64,000 nt of DNA from NCBI RefSeq assembly GCF_014635285.1, contig NZ_BMCR01000002.1, positions 186,001-250,000 on the forward strand. Direction: 5' to 3'. This DNA comes from Stappia taiwanensis. GTDB lineage: Bacteria; Pseudomonadota; Alphaproteobacteria; Rhizobiales; Stappiaceae. The notes below the pieces were generated by a model that made no database searches, was not told where the DNA came from, and was given only the letters and a program-made list of their open reading frames with translations. Both the position numbers and the translations under genes were made by a program. This document shows, in pieces, positions 1-7,550 of the stretch (positions are counted from its first letter, which is position 1; the number at the start of each line of letters is the position of its first letter).

Positions 1-379
1 GAAGCCCGGGCGGCAAGCCGTCGAGACCGGAGAGCACGGTGGAACCGGTGGTGGTGAAGCCGGACACCGCCTCGAACACCGCGTCCGCATAGCCGACGCC
101 GAGCCAGAGAAACGGCAGCGCGCCGAAGGCCGGCAGCGACATCCACGCCAGGGTCGTCAACACAAAGGTCTGCCGCATGTTGAGGCCTTCGGCCAGCGCA
201 CCGCCGACCGCGACCGACAGCAACAGGCCGACCAGTCCGGTGACCAGCGACGACATGACGAAGGCCTGCCAGTCCGCATTGCGGGCGGCGACGTCGACAA
301 TCGCCGGAATCAGCATGGCGGTCGCCAGCCCCACATAAAGGAAGCCGAGAACGTTCAGCACAGGGCGCAATGAAATCAC
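1..379 (-). CDS. trkH: TrkH-family potassium uptake protein, N-terminal part (runs off the window)
   Basis: Only the first 126 codons are in the window, read leftward from a GTG start at 379 with an AGGGA ribosome site about 8 bases before it; an in-frame TAG lies at 401-403. The translation has hydrophobic segments typical of an inner-membrane channel subunit and contains GFTTTGSTV, the first selectivity-filter loop of TrkH/KtrB proteins. TrkH conducts potassium into the cell with the cytoplasmic NAD-binding TrkA subunit; trkA is not visible here. The family assignment rests on the filter motif and membrane pattern. The rest of the protein lies beyond base 1, so intactness cannot be judged. 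Confidence 0.85.
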   Translation of the reverse strand, partial: MISLRPVLNVLGFLYVGLATAMLIPAIVDVAARNADWQAFVMSSLVTGLVGLLLSVAVGGALAEGLNMRQTFVLTTLAWMSLPAFGALPFLWLGVGYADAVFEAVSGFTTTGSTVLSGLDGLPPGL

Positions 380-492
380 GTCCGGATCGTCCCTCGTCGT
401 CTACATGCCGCCAAGCGAAGCATGTCGCCCGAACCGATTGCCATTGCCACCAGCGTGGCTGTTGAAACTGTCCGCCCGGCTGGGCGGGCACC

Positions 493-578
493 TGGTGCGG
501 ACGGCGGGACTCGAACCCGCACGGCGCATGGCCGAGGGATTTTAAGTCCCTTGTGTCTACCGGTTCCACCACGTCCGC
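493..578 (-). tRNA. tRNA-Leu (anticodon UAA)
   Basis: The reverse strand folds as a class II tRNA. The acceptor stem starts GCGGACG at 578 and ends CGTCCGC before discriminator A at 496. The anticodon stem AGGGA/TCCCT carries loop CTTAAAA, so the anticodon TAA lies at 542-544. There is a long variable arm as expected for leucine tRNA, and the T arm reads GGTTCGAGTCC. The terminal CCA is encoded at 493-495. The gene lies between trkH and map and is transcribed leftward. Confidence 0.97.
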
Positions 579-638
579 GCGTCTCCTGCCTACCCGCAGG
601 ACGCCCCCCGCGCAAGAGGCAGGAGCACCACGTCCGCG
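567..638. repeat. 13-bp copy of the tRNA-Leu 5' end bracketing an inverted repeat
   Basis: CACCACGTCCGCG occurs at 567-579, where it is the 5' end of the tRNA gene, and again at 626-638. The DNA between the copies starts and ends with a 9-bp inverted repeat, CTCCTGCCT at 583-591 and AGGCAGGAG at 617-625. The copies and the hairpin arms almost abut. The rest of the tRNA is not duplicated, so this is not a second gene. It could be a relic of duplication or of a small insertion; function unknown. Confidence 0.6.
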
Positions 639-887
639 ACAAGGAAATAAGGCCGCACCGCCCTTCAACCCGATTGCACCTCCCGCATCGCCGATTTATG
701 GCTATATAGAAGGGACACTCTGGCGCTCCCGCAACGCGCTCGCAGCGGCCTCGCGACACGAGGTCCGCGCCCGAAATCCGGGTGAAGGCCCGATAACCGG
801 GTGAAGGAACGCGGTTCCACCGAAGGCGGCACGCCTTTTTGCGGAACGCAAGCGCTCGCCAGGCAACAGACAGCACACGGGATCACG
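579..887. other. Intergenic region between tRNA-Leu and map
   Basis: This 309-bp stretch holds the tRNA 5'-end repeat and hairpin (567-638) and an AT-richer patch around 695-712 containing CTATATAG, which may serve as a -10 region for leftward tRNA or rightward map transcription. TTGCAC at 673-678 is a possible -35 element for map. I see no additional gene. Confidence 0.45.
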
Positions 888-1721
888 ATGGTCACTTACA
901 TTGACGCCGCGACGGCACCGCTGAAGAACACCGGGCAGATCCGGCTTTACGGACCGGAGGATTTCGAGGGCATGCAGCGGGCCGGACAATTGACGGCCAG
1001 GTGCCTCGATGCGCTGGTGGATTTCGTCGTCCCCGGCGTCACCACCAACCAGATCGACGCCTTCGTCTTCGACTTCGGCGCCCAGCACAACGCGATCCCG
1101 GCAACGCTGAACTATCGCGGCTATACCAAGTCCTGCTGCACCTCGATCAACCATGTGGTCTGCCATGGCATCCCCAACGACAAGCCGCTGAAGGAAGGTG
1201 ACATCGTCAACATCGACGTCACCTACATCCTCGACGGCTGGCATGGCGATTCCAGCCGCATGTATGCCGTGGGCAAGCCGAAGCGCGCCGCCGAACGGCT
1301 GATGGACGTGACCTACCAGTCGCTCCTGCGCGGCATCGAGGCCGCCCGCCCGGGCAACACCACCGGCGACATCGGCGCGGCGATCCAGACCTATGTGGAA
1401 GCGGAGCGCTGCTCGGTGGTGCGCGATTTCTGCGGCCATGGGGTCGGGCGGCTGTTTCACGACATGCCGAACATCCTGCATTACGGGCGCCCGGGCGAGG
1501 GCGTGGAGCTGAAGCCGGGCATGATCTTCACCATCGAGCCGATGGTGAATCTCGGCCGGCCGCATGTGAAGGTTCTGTCCGACGGCTGGACGGCGGTCAC
1601 CCGTGATCGCTCGCTGACGGCGCAATACGAGCATTCGATCGGCATCACCGCCGATGGCTGCCAGATTTTCACCCTGTCGCCGGCAGGGCTGGACAATCCG
1701 GTAGATCGCCCGGCAAGCTGA
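888..1721 (+). CDS. map: Methionine aminopeptidase, type I
   Basis: Removes the initiator methionine from nascent cytoplasmic proteins using a two-metal centre. With the ATG at 888 the product is 277 residues. All five metal ligands of the family can be placed: Asp110 and Asp121 (in NIDVTYILDGWHGDSS), His184 (CGHGVGR), Glu217 (FTIEPM) and Glu248 (QYEHSI); His93 in VCHGIP matches the substrate-contacting histidine. The open frame extends upstream to 801, but those residues do not resemble the family, and the 888 start gives the usual length. The Shine-Dalgarno is weak (CGGGA). radC follows 98 bp downstream on the same strand, a common alphaproteobacterial pairing. Confidence 0.95.
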   Translation: MVTYIDAATAPLKNTGQIRLYGPEDFEGMQRAGQLTARCLDALVDFVVPGVTTNQIDAFVFDFGAQHNAIPATLNYRGYTKSCCTSINHVVCHGIPNDKPLKEGDIVNIDVTYILDGWHGDSSRMYAVGKPKRAAERLMDVTYQSLLRGIEAARPGNTTGDIGAAIQTYVEAERCSVVRDFCGHGVGRLFHDMPNILHYGRPGEGVELKPGMIFTIEPMVNLGRPHVKVLSDGWTAVTRDRSLTAQYEHSIGITADGCQIFTLSPAGLDNPVDRPAS

Positions 1722-1819
1722 GGACCCGCTGCGGATGATGATCCAGATGCGGGCATCACCTCCGGCTGGCCCTTCCGAGAAGGATGTCCCCGCCCAGCCC
1801 TGCCTCACGGAGACCGGCC

Positions 1820-2530
1820 ATGAGCGAGGATGACAGCGGATTTGCCGAAGCCGCCGGTCAGCCGCATTACCATGGCCATCGCGACCGGCTGCGCCAGCGG
1901 TTTCGCGATGGCGGGCACGAGGCCTTGCAGGATTACGAACTGCTGGAGCTCTTGCTGTTCGCGCCGATCAAGCGGGCGGACACCAAGCCGATCGCCAAGG
2001 CGCTGATCGCCCGCTTCGGCTCCTTCGCCGAGGTACTCGCCGCCCCGCCTGCCCGGCTCAAGGAGGTGCGCGGTGTCGGCGACCGGGTGGTTCACGACCT
2101 GAAGCTGGCCCATGCGGCGGCGGAGCGTTTCCTGCGGGTGAAGGTCCAGGGCAAGCGGGTGCTCTCCTCCTGGTCCGCCGTGCTGGACTATGTGCGCACG
2201 GCCATGGCCTTTTCCGATCGCGAGGAATTCCGCATCCTGTTCCTGGACAAGAAGAACGCGCTGATCGCCGACGAGGTGCAGCAGCGCGGCACGGTCGACC
2301 ATACGCCGGTCTATCCGCGCGAGGTGCTGAAGCGGGCGCTGGAGCTGTCCGCCAGCGCCATCGTGCTGGTCCACAACCATCCATCCGGCGACCCGACGCC
2401 CTCGCGTGCCGACATCCAGATGACCAATCAAATCGCCGAGATCGCCAAGCCGCTCGGCATCGTCCTGCACGACCACATCATCGTCGGACGCGAGGGCCAC
2501 GCCAGTTTCCGCGGGCTGCAACTGCTGTAG
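1820..2530 (+). CDS. radC: RadC/MPN family DNA-repair-associated protein
   Basis: The 236-residue product from ATG 1820 has an ACGGAG ribosome site at 1807-1812. The N-terminal third carries a UPF0758/RadC helix-hairpin-helix-like region ([10 protein letters not shown], residues 81-90). The C-terminal half is a JAMM/MPN domain with the metal motif H185-N-H187 followed by PSGDP and D198. RadC proteins were once linked to recombination repair; their chemistry is still unclear, though the JAMM motif suggests metal-dependent hydrolysis. It follows map co-directionally and converges with the permease gene beyond 2604. Nothing is missing from the catalytic motif. Confidence 0.92.
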   Translation: MSEDDSGFAEAAGQPHYHGHRDRLRQRFRDGGHEALQDYELLELLLFAPIKRADTKPIAKALIARFGSFAEVLAAPPARLKEVRGVGDRVVHDLKLAHAAAERFLRVKVQGKRVLSSWSAVLDYVRTAMAFSDREEFRILFLDKKNALIADEVQQRGTVDHTPVYPREVLKRALELSASAIVLVHNHPSGDPTPSRADIQMTNQIAEIAKPLGIVLHDHIIVGREGHASFRGLQLL

Positions 2531-2535
2531 GAAGA

Positions 2536-2561
2536 CCGGCCGGCTCCGAAGAACCGGCCGG
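2536..2561. terminator. Possible stem-loop between convergent radC and permease genes
   Basis: CCGGCCGG at 2536-2543 and again at 2554-2561 can pair across a 10-base loop just after the radC stop. No T-run follows on either strand, so if it ends transcription it is not a classical intrinsic terminator. Confidence 0.35.
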
Positions 2562-2603
2562 CCCACACCGAGCCATCAGTTCGGTTGCGTTTCCCGCCCG
2601 CCG

Positions 2604-4007
2604 TCAGGCTGCGGGGCGCTCGGCAAGGCTGACGCCAGAGAGATCGGCCTCCTCCACGCTGTCATCGCTCAGATCCTTGCCGTTGGTTTCCGGCGACACC
2701 ACGGTGGCGACCAGAACCAGGAAACAGAGCACGATCAGATAGATTTCAAACAGCCAGGGCTGCCCTGAGGAATAGAGCCATGCCTGCAGGTAGGGCGCGG
2801 TTCCGCCGGTCACGGCGCCCGCGACCGAGAACGGCAGCCCCATTGCCACGGCGCGGATATGGGTTGGGAACTGCTCGGGGAAAAATGCCGGCATGATTGC
2901 GGTCGGCGCCGAGATCAGCAGCATGCCGACGCCCATGTAAACGGCAAGGCGCCAGATCTCACCCTCGCCGCCCGACAGGATCAGCGACAGCGGGATGATG
3001 GCGATCATCGACCCGATCGAGAAGACATACCAGTTCAGCTTCCGGCCATAGCGGTCCGAGATGCGGCCCCAGGCCATAAGGCAGAGAATGAAGAAGATGT
3101 TGGCGGCCACGCCGACCCACATCACCGGCCCGGGATCCATGCCGAGGGCCCCGATGGCGAAGGTCGGAGCCATCACCGCCCACACGTAGTAGAGAACCGT
3201 ACCGCCGGCGGAAAGCGCGAAGATGCGCAGACACGCCCGGCGATACTTCCACACATTGGCCCAGCCTCCTTGACGCGCGGCGCGCCCCGGTACGGCCGCC
3301 GCCCGCTCGGCCGCCTCGGCCTTGGCGCGGAACATGGGCGTCTCATCCAGATGGCGACGCAGGTAAAGCGCATAGACCCCGAGAACGCCGCCGATCACGA
3401 ACGGGATACGCCAGGCCCACTCCTCGACCCCGCTCGCCCCGACGGTGCTGGTCAGCCCCGCGCCGAGCGCGGTGGCGGACATGACGCCGATGGTCACGAA
3501 GACAAACACGGTCGAGGACCACGCCCCCCGCCTGTTCGCCGGCGCCATCTCGGTGACATAGGTGAAGGAAGAGACGACCTCACCGCCGTGTCCAAACCCT
3601 TGCAGCAGACGGCCCAGGAGAAGGAAAACGGCCGCAGTGGCACCAATGCTGCCGTAGGTGGGCGAGATGCCGATGAGCAGGCTTCCCGCCGCCGTCAGGA
3701 GCATGGCGAAGGTCATCGCGGGACGGCGTCCGCGACGGTCGGCGAACCAGCCGAAAAACACCCCGCCCAGCGGGCGCATGAAAAATCCGGCGGCGAAGAT
3801 CGCCAGCGTTCCCAGCAGATCCGTCAGCGGATCGTCACTGCGGAAGAACTGACGCGCGAAATACGGCGCGAAGATCGAATACGCCGCCCAATCGTACCAT
3901 TCGAGCGCGTTGCCGACACCGACGCCGACAATGATCTTGCGCTTCTCGCGGCCGCTCGGCGGCGCGGACGAAACAGAGGTCTGAGTGCGTGAAGTAGCTG
4001 TTGTCAT
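2604..4007 (-). CDS. MFS permease of the metabolite:H+ symporter (MHS/ProP/KgtP-like) family
   Basis: A 467-residue inner-membrane transporter, likely proton-coupled import of an organic acid or similar small metabolite. It shows the family pattern of about 12 hydrophobic segments and early motifs NALEWYDWAAYS and FFGWFADRRGRRP, the loop 2-3 signature of MHS carriers, plus RRHLDETP after TM6, also typical of the group. ATG 4007 is preceded by GGAGA; the long in-frame extension upstream to 4229 lacks family character and is ignored. It lies downstream of the flavin reductase at 4322-4846 on the same strand, so it probably imports the substrate of the neighbouring catabolic genes. The substrate is not predictable from sequence. 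Confidence 0.85.
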   Translation of the reverse strand: MTTATSRTQTSVSSAPPSGREKRKIIVGVGVGNALEWYDWAAYSIFAPYFARQFFRSDDPLTDLLGTLAIFAAGFFMRPLGGVFFGWFADRRGRRPAMTFAMLLTAAGSLLIGISPTYGSIGATAAVFLLLGRLLQGFGHGGEVVSSFTYVTEMAPANRRGAWSSTVFVFVTIGVMSATALGAGLTSTVGASGVEEWAWRIPFVIGGVLGVYALYLRRHLDETPMFRAKAEAAERAAAVPGRAARQGGWANVWKYRRACLRIFALSAGGTVLYYVWAVMAPTFAIGALGMDPGPVMWVGVAANIFFILCLMAWGRISDRYGRKLNWYVFSIGSMIAIIPLSLILSGGEGEIWRLAVYMGVGMLLISAPTAIMPAFFPEQFPTHIRAVAMGLPFSVAGAVTGGTAPYLQAWLYSSGQPWLFEIYLIVLCFLVLVATVVSPETNGKDLSDDSVEEADLSGVSLAERPAA

Positions 4008-4321
4008 AGCATGTCTCCATGACCTGAAGGCAAAGGACCACGAGCGCTCCCCGGTCCCGCAAGCGATAGGCGGCGGGGCACCGGACAGCCGAGCGACAGC
4101 GCTCCCGCCAAAGGCAGGTGACGCGCGGCACACAGGCGCGCGGAAATCCGATTGACGTGATGGTGGGAAAACAGGCGACGCACCGCCCAGCGCACGCTGG
4201 TGCCAAAGACGACAAAGCCGGTCAGGCAACCGCCCCGGAAACGGATACTCCGGGATGCCTGTCAGGCAGATCTTTGCCGCCCGCCGGCGCGCGTCACGCC
4301 TTCTCCCACGCGCGCGTGACG
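4008..4321. other. Intergenic region between permease and flavin reductase, with two stem-loops
   Basis: These 314 bp contain no gene I can support. One hairpin pairs GCGTCACGC at 4291-4299 with GCGTGACGC at 4314-4322, touching the stop codon of the flavin reductase. Another has CAGGCA (4223-4228) and CCCGGA (4234-4239) pairing with TCCGGG (4249-4254) and TGCCTG (4256-4261). Neither is followed by a T-run. They may attenuate read-through from the flavin reductase into the permease gene. Confidence 0.45.
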
Positions 4322-4846
4322 CTACTGCGCCGTCATCCCCGCCGGTTCCATGGCGAGTTGCGTGAACCGGGAGCCGTGAAACACCAGCGGCGCGGTTTCT
4401 CTTGCCACGTGAAGGTCGTGAATGAACAGCAGGACGGCATCGTGATCGCCCGTCGCATGCACATCATGGACACTGCATTCGAAATAGGCGGCAGACCCCA
4501 GGATGCGGATCGCCCCTGTCGGGCTTGCAACTCTCTCAACGCCGGAAAAACGCTCCGATCTGTCGCGCCCCGCCAGTTGCCGGCAGGTTTCCGCATGATC
4601 CGCACCGAGGATCGAGACGCCAATGCGCTCGGCCCGGGACAACAAGGACCACGTGGACGACGATTTCTGAACGAAAACTGCGGCAAGCGGCGGGTCCAGC
4701 GAAACCCCGACCGTGAAACTCGATGCCACCAGGACCTGTGGTTCCCGGTCGATCTCCGCCGCCAGGGCCGCGACCCCGGACGGGAAATGGCTGAACGCCT
4801 CCCGCAACCTCTGCTGCCCAATGGCAGACACCAACGCGACAGTCAT
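4322..4846 (-). CDS. Flavin reductase (HpaC/HsaB-like), probable small component of a two-component monooxygenase
   Basis: A 174-residue cytoplasmic protein with the flavin-reductase-like split barrel: REAFSHFPSGVAALAAE near the N-terminus, ASSFTVGVSLDPPLAAVFV (FMN-binding strand and loop) around residues 40-60, and a C-terminal LVFHGSRFTQL. Such enzymes use NAD(P)H to reduce free FMN or FAD, which diffuses to an oxygenase partner. The start at 4846 has an excellent GGAGG-rich ribosome site. It is transcribed divergently from the cupin-Dabb-oxygenase-esterase genes, and the oxygenase at 6324 is the obvious partner. The permease lies downstream on the same strand. Confidence 0.85.
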   Translation of the reverse strand: MTVALVSAIGQQRLREAFSHFPSGVAALAAEIDREPQVLVASSFTVGVSLDPPLAAVFVQKSSSTWSLLSRAERIGVSILGADHAETCRQLAGRDRSERFSGVERVASPTGAIRILGSAAYFECSVHDVHATGDHDAVLLFIHDLHVARETAPLVFHGSRFTQLAMEPAGMTAQ

Positions 4847-5246
4847 GATGAATTTCCTCCTCCTCGAACTCCCATGCTCCCGGCGCCAAGCCGCCCCCGC
4901 GAGCAGTCAAAATTCACTCCGAAGTTTTTGCGGGCGTCAGATTTTTACAACCCTACAACCCACTCCTGCGTGTCCCGTTCCACGGAGCGCAGGACGACTT
5001 GGAACGCCAGATCCAAAAAGCTCACCCGGCAAGATGATCTCCGCACCCGCATCTTCGCGAGCTGCATCGCAGAAGCGAATTCCTGGATCTGCCTACGGAA
5101 CGCCTTGCAACCCGCCCCTCCTCAAGAGCAGCCTGGCAAGCCGAACGTTCGATAGTTTAAGTCTAATATATCATTTAATTTGCGTTCGCAATATTTTTGA
5201 CATATTAAAAACGGACGCCGATTGGCGGCGGAGGAGAGGAGAAGCC
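4847..5246. promoter_or_regulatory. Divergent control region of the catabolic cluster
   Basis: This 400-bp region separates the leftward flavin reductase from the rightward cupin operon and holds no convincing gene. Towards the cupin there is a good promoter candidate: TTGCGT at 5180-5185, 17-base spacer, TATTAA at 5203-5208. Its -35 overlaps a perfect inverted repeat TTGCG-TT-CGCAA (5180-5191), a likely operator. Near the flavin reductase side TACAACCC is repeated in tandem at 4946-4961. The 5150-5215 stretch is much AT-richer than its surroundings. The convergent PaaX-like regulator at 8899-9768 is the natural candidate to bind here; that link is inference. Confidence 0.6.
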
Positions 5247-5768
5247 ATGACCACCGACCCCACAAAGCCGGAAAACCGAATCTTCGTGATCCGCGAGGCG
5301 GAGCGAGAAAACCTCTGGTTCCTTGGCGATCTCATCCAGCCGATCATCACGACGCAGATGACAGAGGGCCGTTTTCAGCTCGCCCTGACTCGCTCGAAGG
5401 TCGGGTCGGAACCGCCGCTGCATGAACACAATGGAGAGGATGAGATCTTCTACCTTCTGGAAGGGAAGATCTCCTTCTGGTCGGCCGATGCCGCCGTCAC
5501 GCTGGGGCCGGGCGACTGCATTCTCATGCCCAAGGACGTGCCGCACGTCTTCCAGGTCGACCCGGATTCGGAAGCGAAATGGTTGGTCATGTCCGCCCCC
5601 GGAGGCCTTGACGAGTTCTTCCGGGCGGTGGCCATCCCCGCCGACTACGCCGCACCGCAGGCGGGATGGAAGATGGACGAGGCCACGGAAAAGCGCCTTG
5701 CCGATGCCTGCGATCGCTTTGGCATCACGCTGATCGGCCCTCCCGGCACCCGCCCCCAGGCGATCTGA
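5247..5768 (+). CDS. Cupin-domain protein (quercetinase-like dioxygenase fold)
   Basis: A 173-residue single-domain cupin. Motif 1 is complete: His59, His61, Glu66 and Gly73 in PPLHEHNGEDE...LEG. Motif 2, GPGDCILMPKDVPH, supplies His100. All four expected metal ligands (3 His, 1 Glu) are therefore present, as in quercetin 2,3-dioxygenase-type enzymes, so an oxygenase or isomerase acting on an oxygenated ring compound is plausible. ATG 5247 is preceded by a strong GAGGAGAGGAG site. It is the first gene of the rightward operon. The exact reaction is unknown, since cupins of this sort vary widely. Confidence 0.8.
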   Translation: MTTDPTKPENRIFVIREAERENLWFLGDLIQPIITTQMTEGRFQLALTRSKVGSEPPLHEHNGEDEIFYLLEGKISFWSADAAVTLGPGDCILMPKDVPHVFQVDPDSEAKWLVMSAPGGLDEFFRAVAIPADYAAPQAGWKMDEATEKRLADACDRFGITLIGPPGTRPQAI

Positions 5769-5784
5769 TCGCTCCGGAAAACAT

Positions 5785-5849
5785 CAGCGCGCCGGGGGAG
5801 CGACCTCCGGCGCGCTGCATCTTGGGAGGATGTCGTGGCACGTCCTCCC
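5785..5849 (+). other. Two strong hairpins in the cupin-Dabb intergenic space
   Basis: CAGCGCGCCGG (5785-5795) pairs perfectly over 11 bp with CCGGCGCGCTG (5807-5817). Just after, GGGAGGATGT (5824-5833) pairs with ACGTCCTCCC (5840-5849) with one G-U. Neither has a following T-run. They probably tune processing, stability or attenuation of the operon mRNA between the first and second gene. Confidence 0.6.
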
Positions 5850-5884
5850 GACGGAGGCCCCACGCCAAAGACGGGTTCGATCTC

Positions 5885-6184
5885 ATGTACACCCATATCG
5901 TCCTGCTGCAGCTGTCCGGACTGGACGCGGATTTTCACAGCAAGACCGAGGCGCTCATCTCAGAGCTGAAAGAAGAGCTTCCTTTCGTCCGTAGCTACGC
6001 TTTCGTGAGGAACGAGGCGCGCCGGTCGTCAGGATACGACTGGGCGATCCTGTCCAGCTTCGACACGGCGGCGGACCATGAGCGCTATCAGGCGTCTCGG
6101 ATGCACCGAAGAATTCAGGACTTCATGGAGCGCTACATCGACGGGCTCATCGTCTGCGATGCCGCGACCGCCCCGGCGCCCTAG
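5885..6184 (+). CDS. Dabb-domain (stress-responsive A/B barrel) protein
   Basis: A 99-residue cytoplasmic ferredoxin-like alpha/beta barrel protein. The diagnostic opening MYTHIVLLQL, the middle VRSYAFVRNEAR, and the closing YQASRMHRRIQDFMERYIDG with its conserved His are typical of Dabb proteins. Members include stress proteins of unknown activity and small cyclases or isomerases acting on polyketide-like or lactone compounds. Its place between a cupin and a flavin monooxygenase favours a catalytic or product-handling role in the same pathway; this is inference. ATG 5885 has only a weak ribosome site, and the gene sits 116 bp after the cupin behind two hairpins. Confidence 0.8.
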   Translation: MYTHIVLLQLSGLDADFHSKTEALISELKEELPFVRSYAFVRNEARRSSGYDWAILSSFDTAADHERYQASRMHRRIQDFMERYIDGLIVCDAATAPAP

Positions 6185-6323
6185 GGTCTGGACCGACATT
6201 TCCAAACCACTGTGACCGGGGGCCTCGGGGAGAGGACCGCATCGCGGCGAAGGACCGTCGCCCCCAGCCATTTTCATCAAACCCGGCGCTTGGCGCCGGA
6301 GACGTTGCGACAGGAGGAACACA

Positions 6324-7550
6324 ATGTCTCACGCTCTTGCTTCCCAGCTCAGCCCTGTGACCATGCGGCACGCCCCCTCGGCTGAGGACACCGCCCGTAT
6401 TGTCGAGAACATCCATCGGATCGGCCCGCTGCTGCGTGAAAACGCGCTGCTCGCCGATCGCAATCGGGTCCTGCCTCAGGAGAGCGTCGACGCGCTGGAA
6501 ACGACCGGCGCCTGGCGCATCTCGACCCTGAAGCGCTATGGCGGGGAAGAGGGCGGCGCCTCCATGCTTCTTGAGGTGGCAAGGGCGGTTGGCTACTACG
6601 ACCCGGCGGCAGCCTGGTGCGTGGTGATTTCCAACGGCTCCGTCATGCTGGCCAATCGTTTCAGCGACGAGGCGCTGGACGAGGTCTTCGCCGATGGCCC
6701 GGTCCGAGCCGCCTCGATCTTCGCCCAGCCCCAGGGGACGGCCGTCCCCGACGGCGATGGATGGCGGATCAACGGGAAATGGCCCTTCGCCTCCAACAGC
6801 TCCCATTCCGAATGGGCGCTCGGCATTCTCTTCATCAAACGCGATGCGGAAAGCGAGCCCCAGGTCGGCTTTGTCCTGATGCGGCGCGGCGAGTACGAGG
6901 TCAACGACACCTGGTTCACCCTCGGCATGCGCGGCACCGGCTCCAACACCATGGTTGCGGAGGATCTGTGGGTTGCCAACAACCGCGTGATCACCTTCGA
7001 GGATCTCATGGGCACCGGGCCGGAGCGTGACCCGCACGCCACCTTCGGCCGCCGACTGACCCCGCATCTGGCGATGTCGACCACAATCCAGTCTCCGTCG
7101 CTCGGCGCCGCCTATGCCGCCCTCGACTACGTGACGGAGATGTCCCACAAACGCGGCATCACCTACACCTGCTACGCCAAGCAGACCGACTCCGGCGCAT
7201 TCGTCCAGAACCTTGGAGCCGCCAGCATCAAGATCGATGGCGCACGGCTCTTGCTGGAGCGGGCGGCAGCCCAGATCGACGCCGCCGCATCCGGCACCGA
7301 CCCCATTCCGCTTGCGGTGCGCGCCCGTCACCGCGCCGGGATCGGCCACGCCGGACATGAGCTCGTCGACGCGGTGAATGACCTGTGCTGGCTCCATGGC
7401 ACCGCCGCCTTCGCCGAGAACAGCCTGCTTGGCCGCATGTGGCGCGACATCAACACCGGGACCCGCCACGCCTCGATCACCGCACCGATGGGCTACGAGT
7501 TGCACGGCAACGGACAGACCGGCACCGACTACATTTCCCTGAAGCTCTAA
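6324..7550 (+). CDS. Acyl-CoA-dehydrogenase-like flavin-dependent monooxygenase, oxygenase component (HsaA/HpaB-like)
   Basis: A 408-residue group D flavin monooxygenase with the acyl-CoA dehydrogenase fold. It has an N-terminal helical domain, a central beta domain with NGKWPFAS (residues 150-157, the flavin-contacting strand typical of HsaA/DszC-type enzymes), and a C-terminal helical bundle with DLCWLHGTAAFAENSLLGRMWRDINTG broken by the usual conserved Trp, Arg and Asp. Such enzymes hydroxylate aromatic or polyketide rings using reduced flavin from a separate reductase, here most likely the product of 4322-4846. ATG 6324 has an AGGAGG ribosome site. Its stop codon overlaps the next start (TAATG), so it is translationally coupled to the esterase. 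Confidence 0.85.
   Translation: MSHALASQLSPVTMRHAPSAEDTARIVENIHRIGPLLRENALLADRNRVLPQESVDALETTGAWRISTLKRYGGEEGGASMLLEVARAVGYYDPAAAWCVVISNGSVMLANRFSDEALDEVFADGPVRAASIFAQPQGTAVPDGDGWRINGKWPFASNSSHSEWALGILFIKRDAESEPQVGFVLMRRGEYEVNDTWFTLGMRGTGSNTMVAEDLWVANNRVITFEDLMGTGPERDPHATFGRRLTPHLAMSTTIQSPSLGAAYAALDYVTEMSHKRGITYTCYAKQTDSGAFVQNLGAASIKIDGARLLLERAAAQIDAAASGTDPIPLAVRARHRAGIGHAGHELVDAVNDLCWLHGTAAFAENSLLGRMWRDINTGTRHASITAPMGYELHGNGQTGTDYISLKL

Noticed and set aside
4007-4229. N-terminal extension of the permease
   Set aside because: The extra 74 residues lack membrane or family character; the GGAGA site points to ATG 4007.
6182-6195. TAGGGTCTGGACC near the Dabb stop, similar to the end of the 10-kb element
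   Set aside because: Only the core GTCTGGACC is shared, in a different context and without a partner repeat, so it is not called a second copy.
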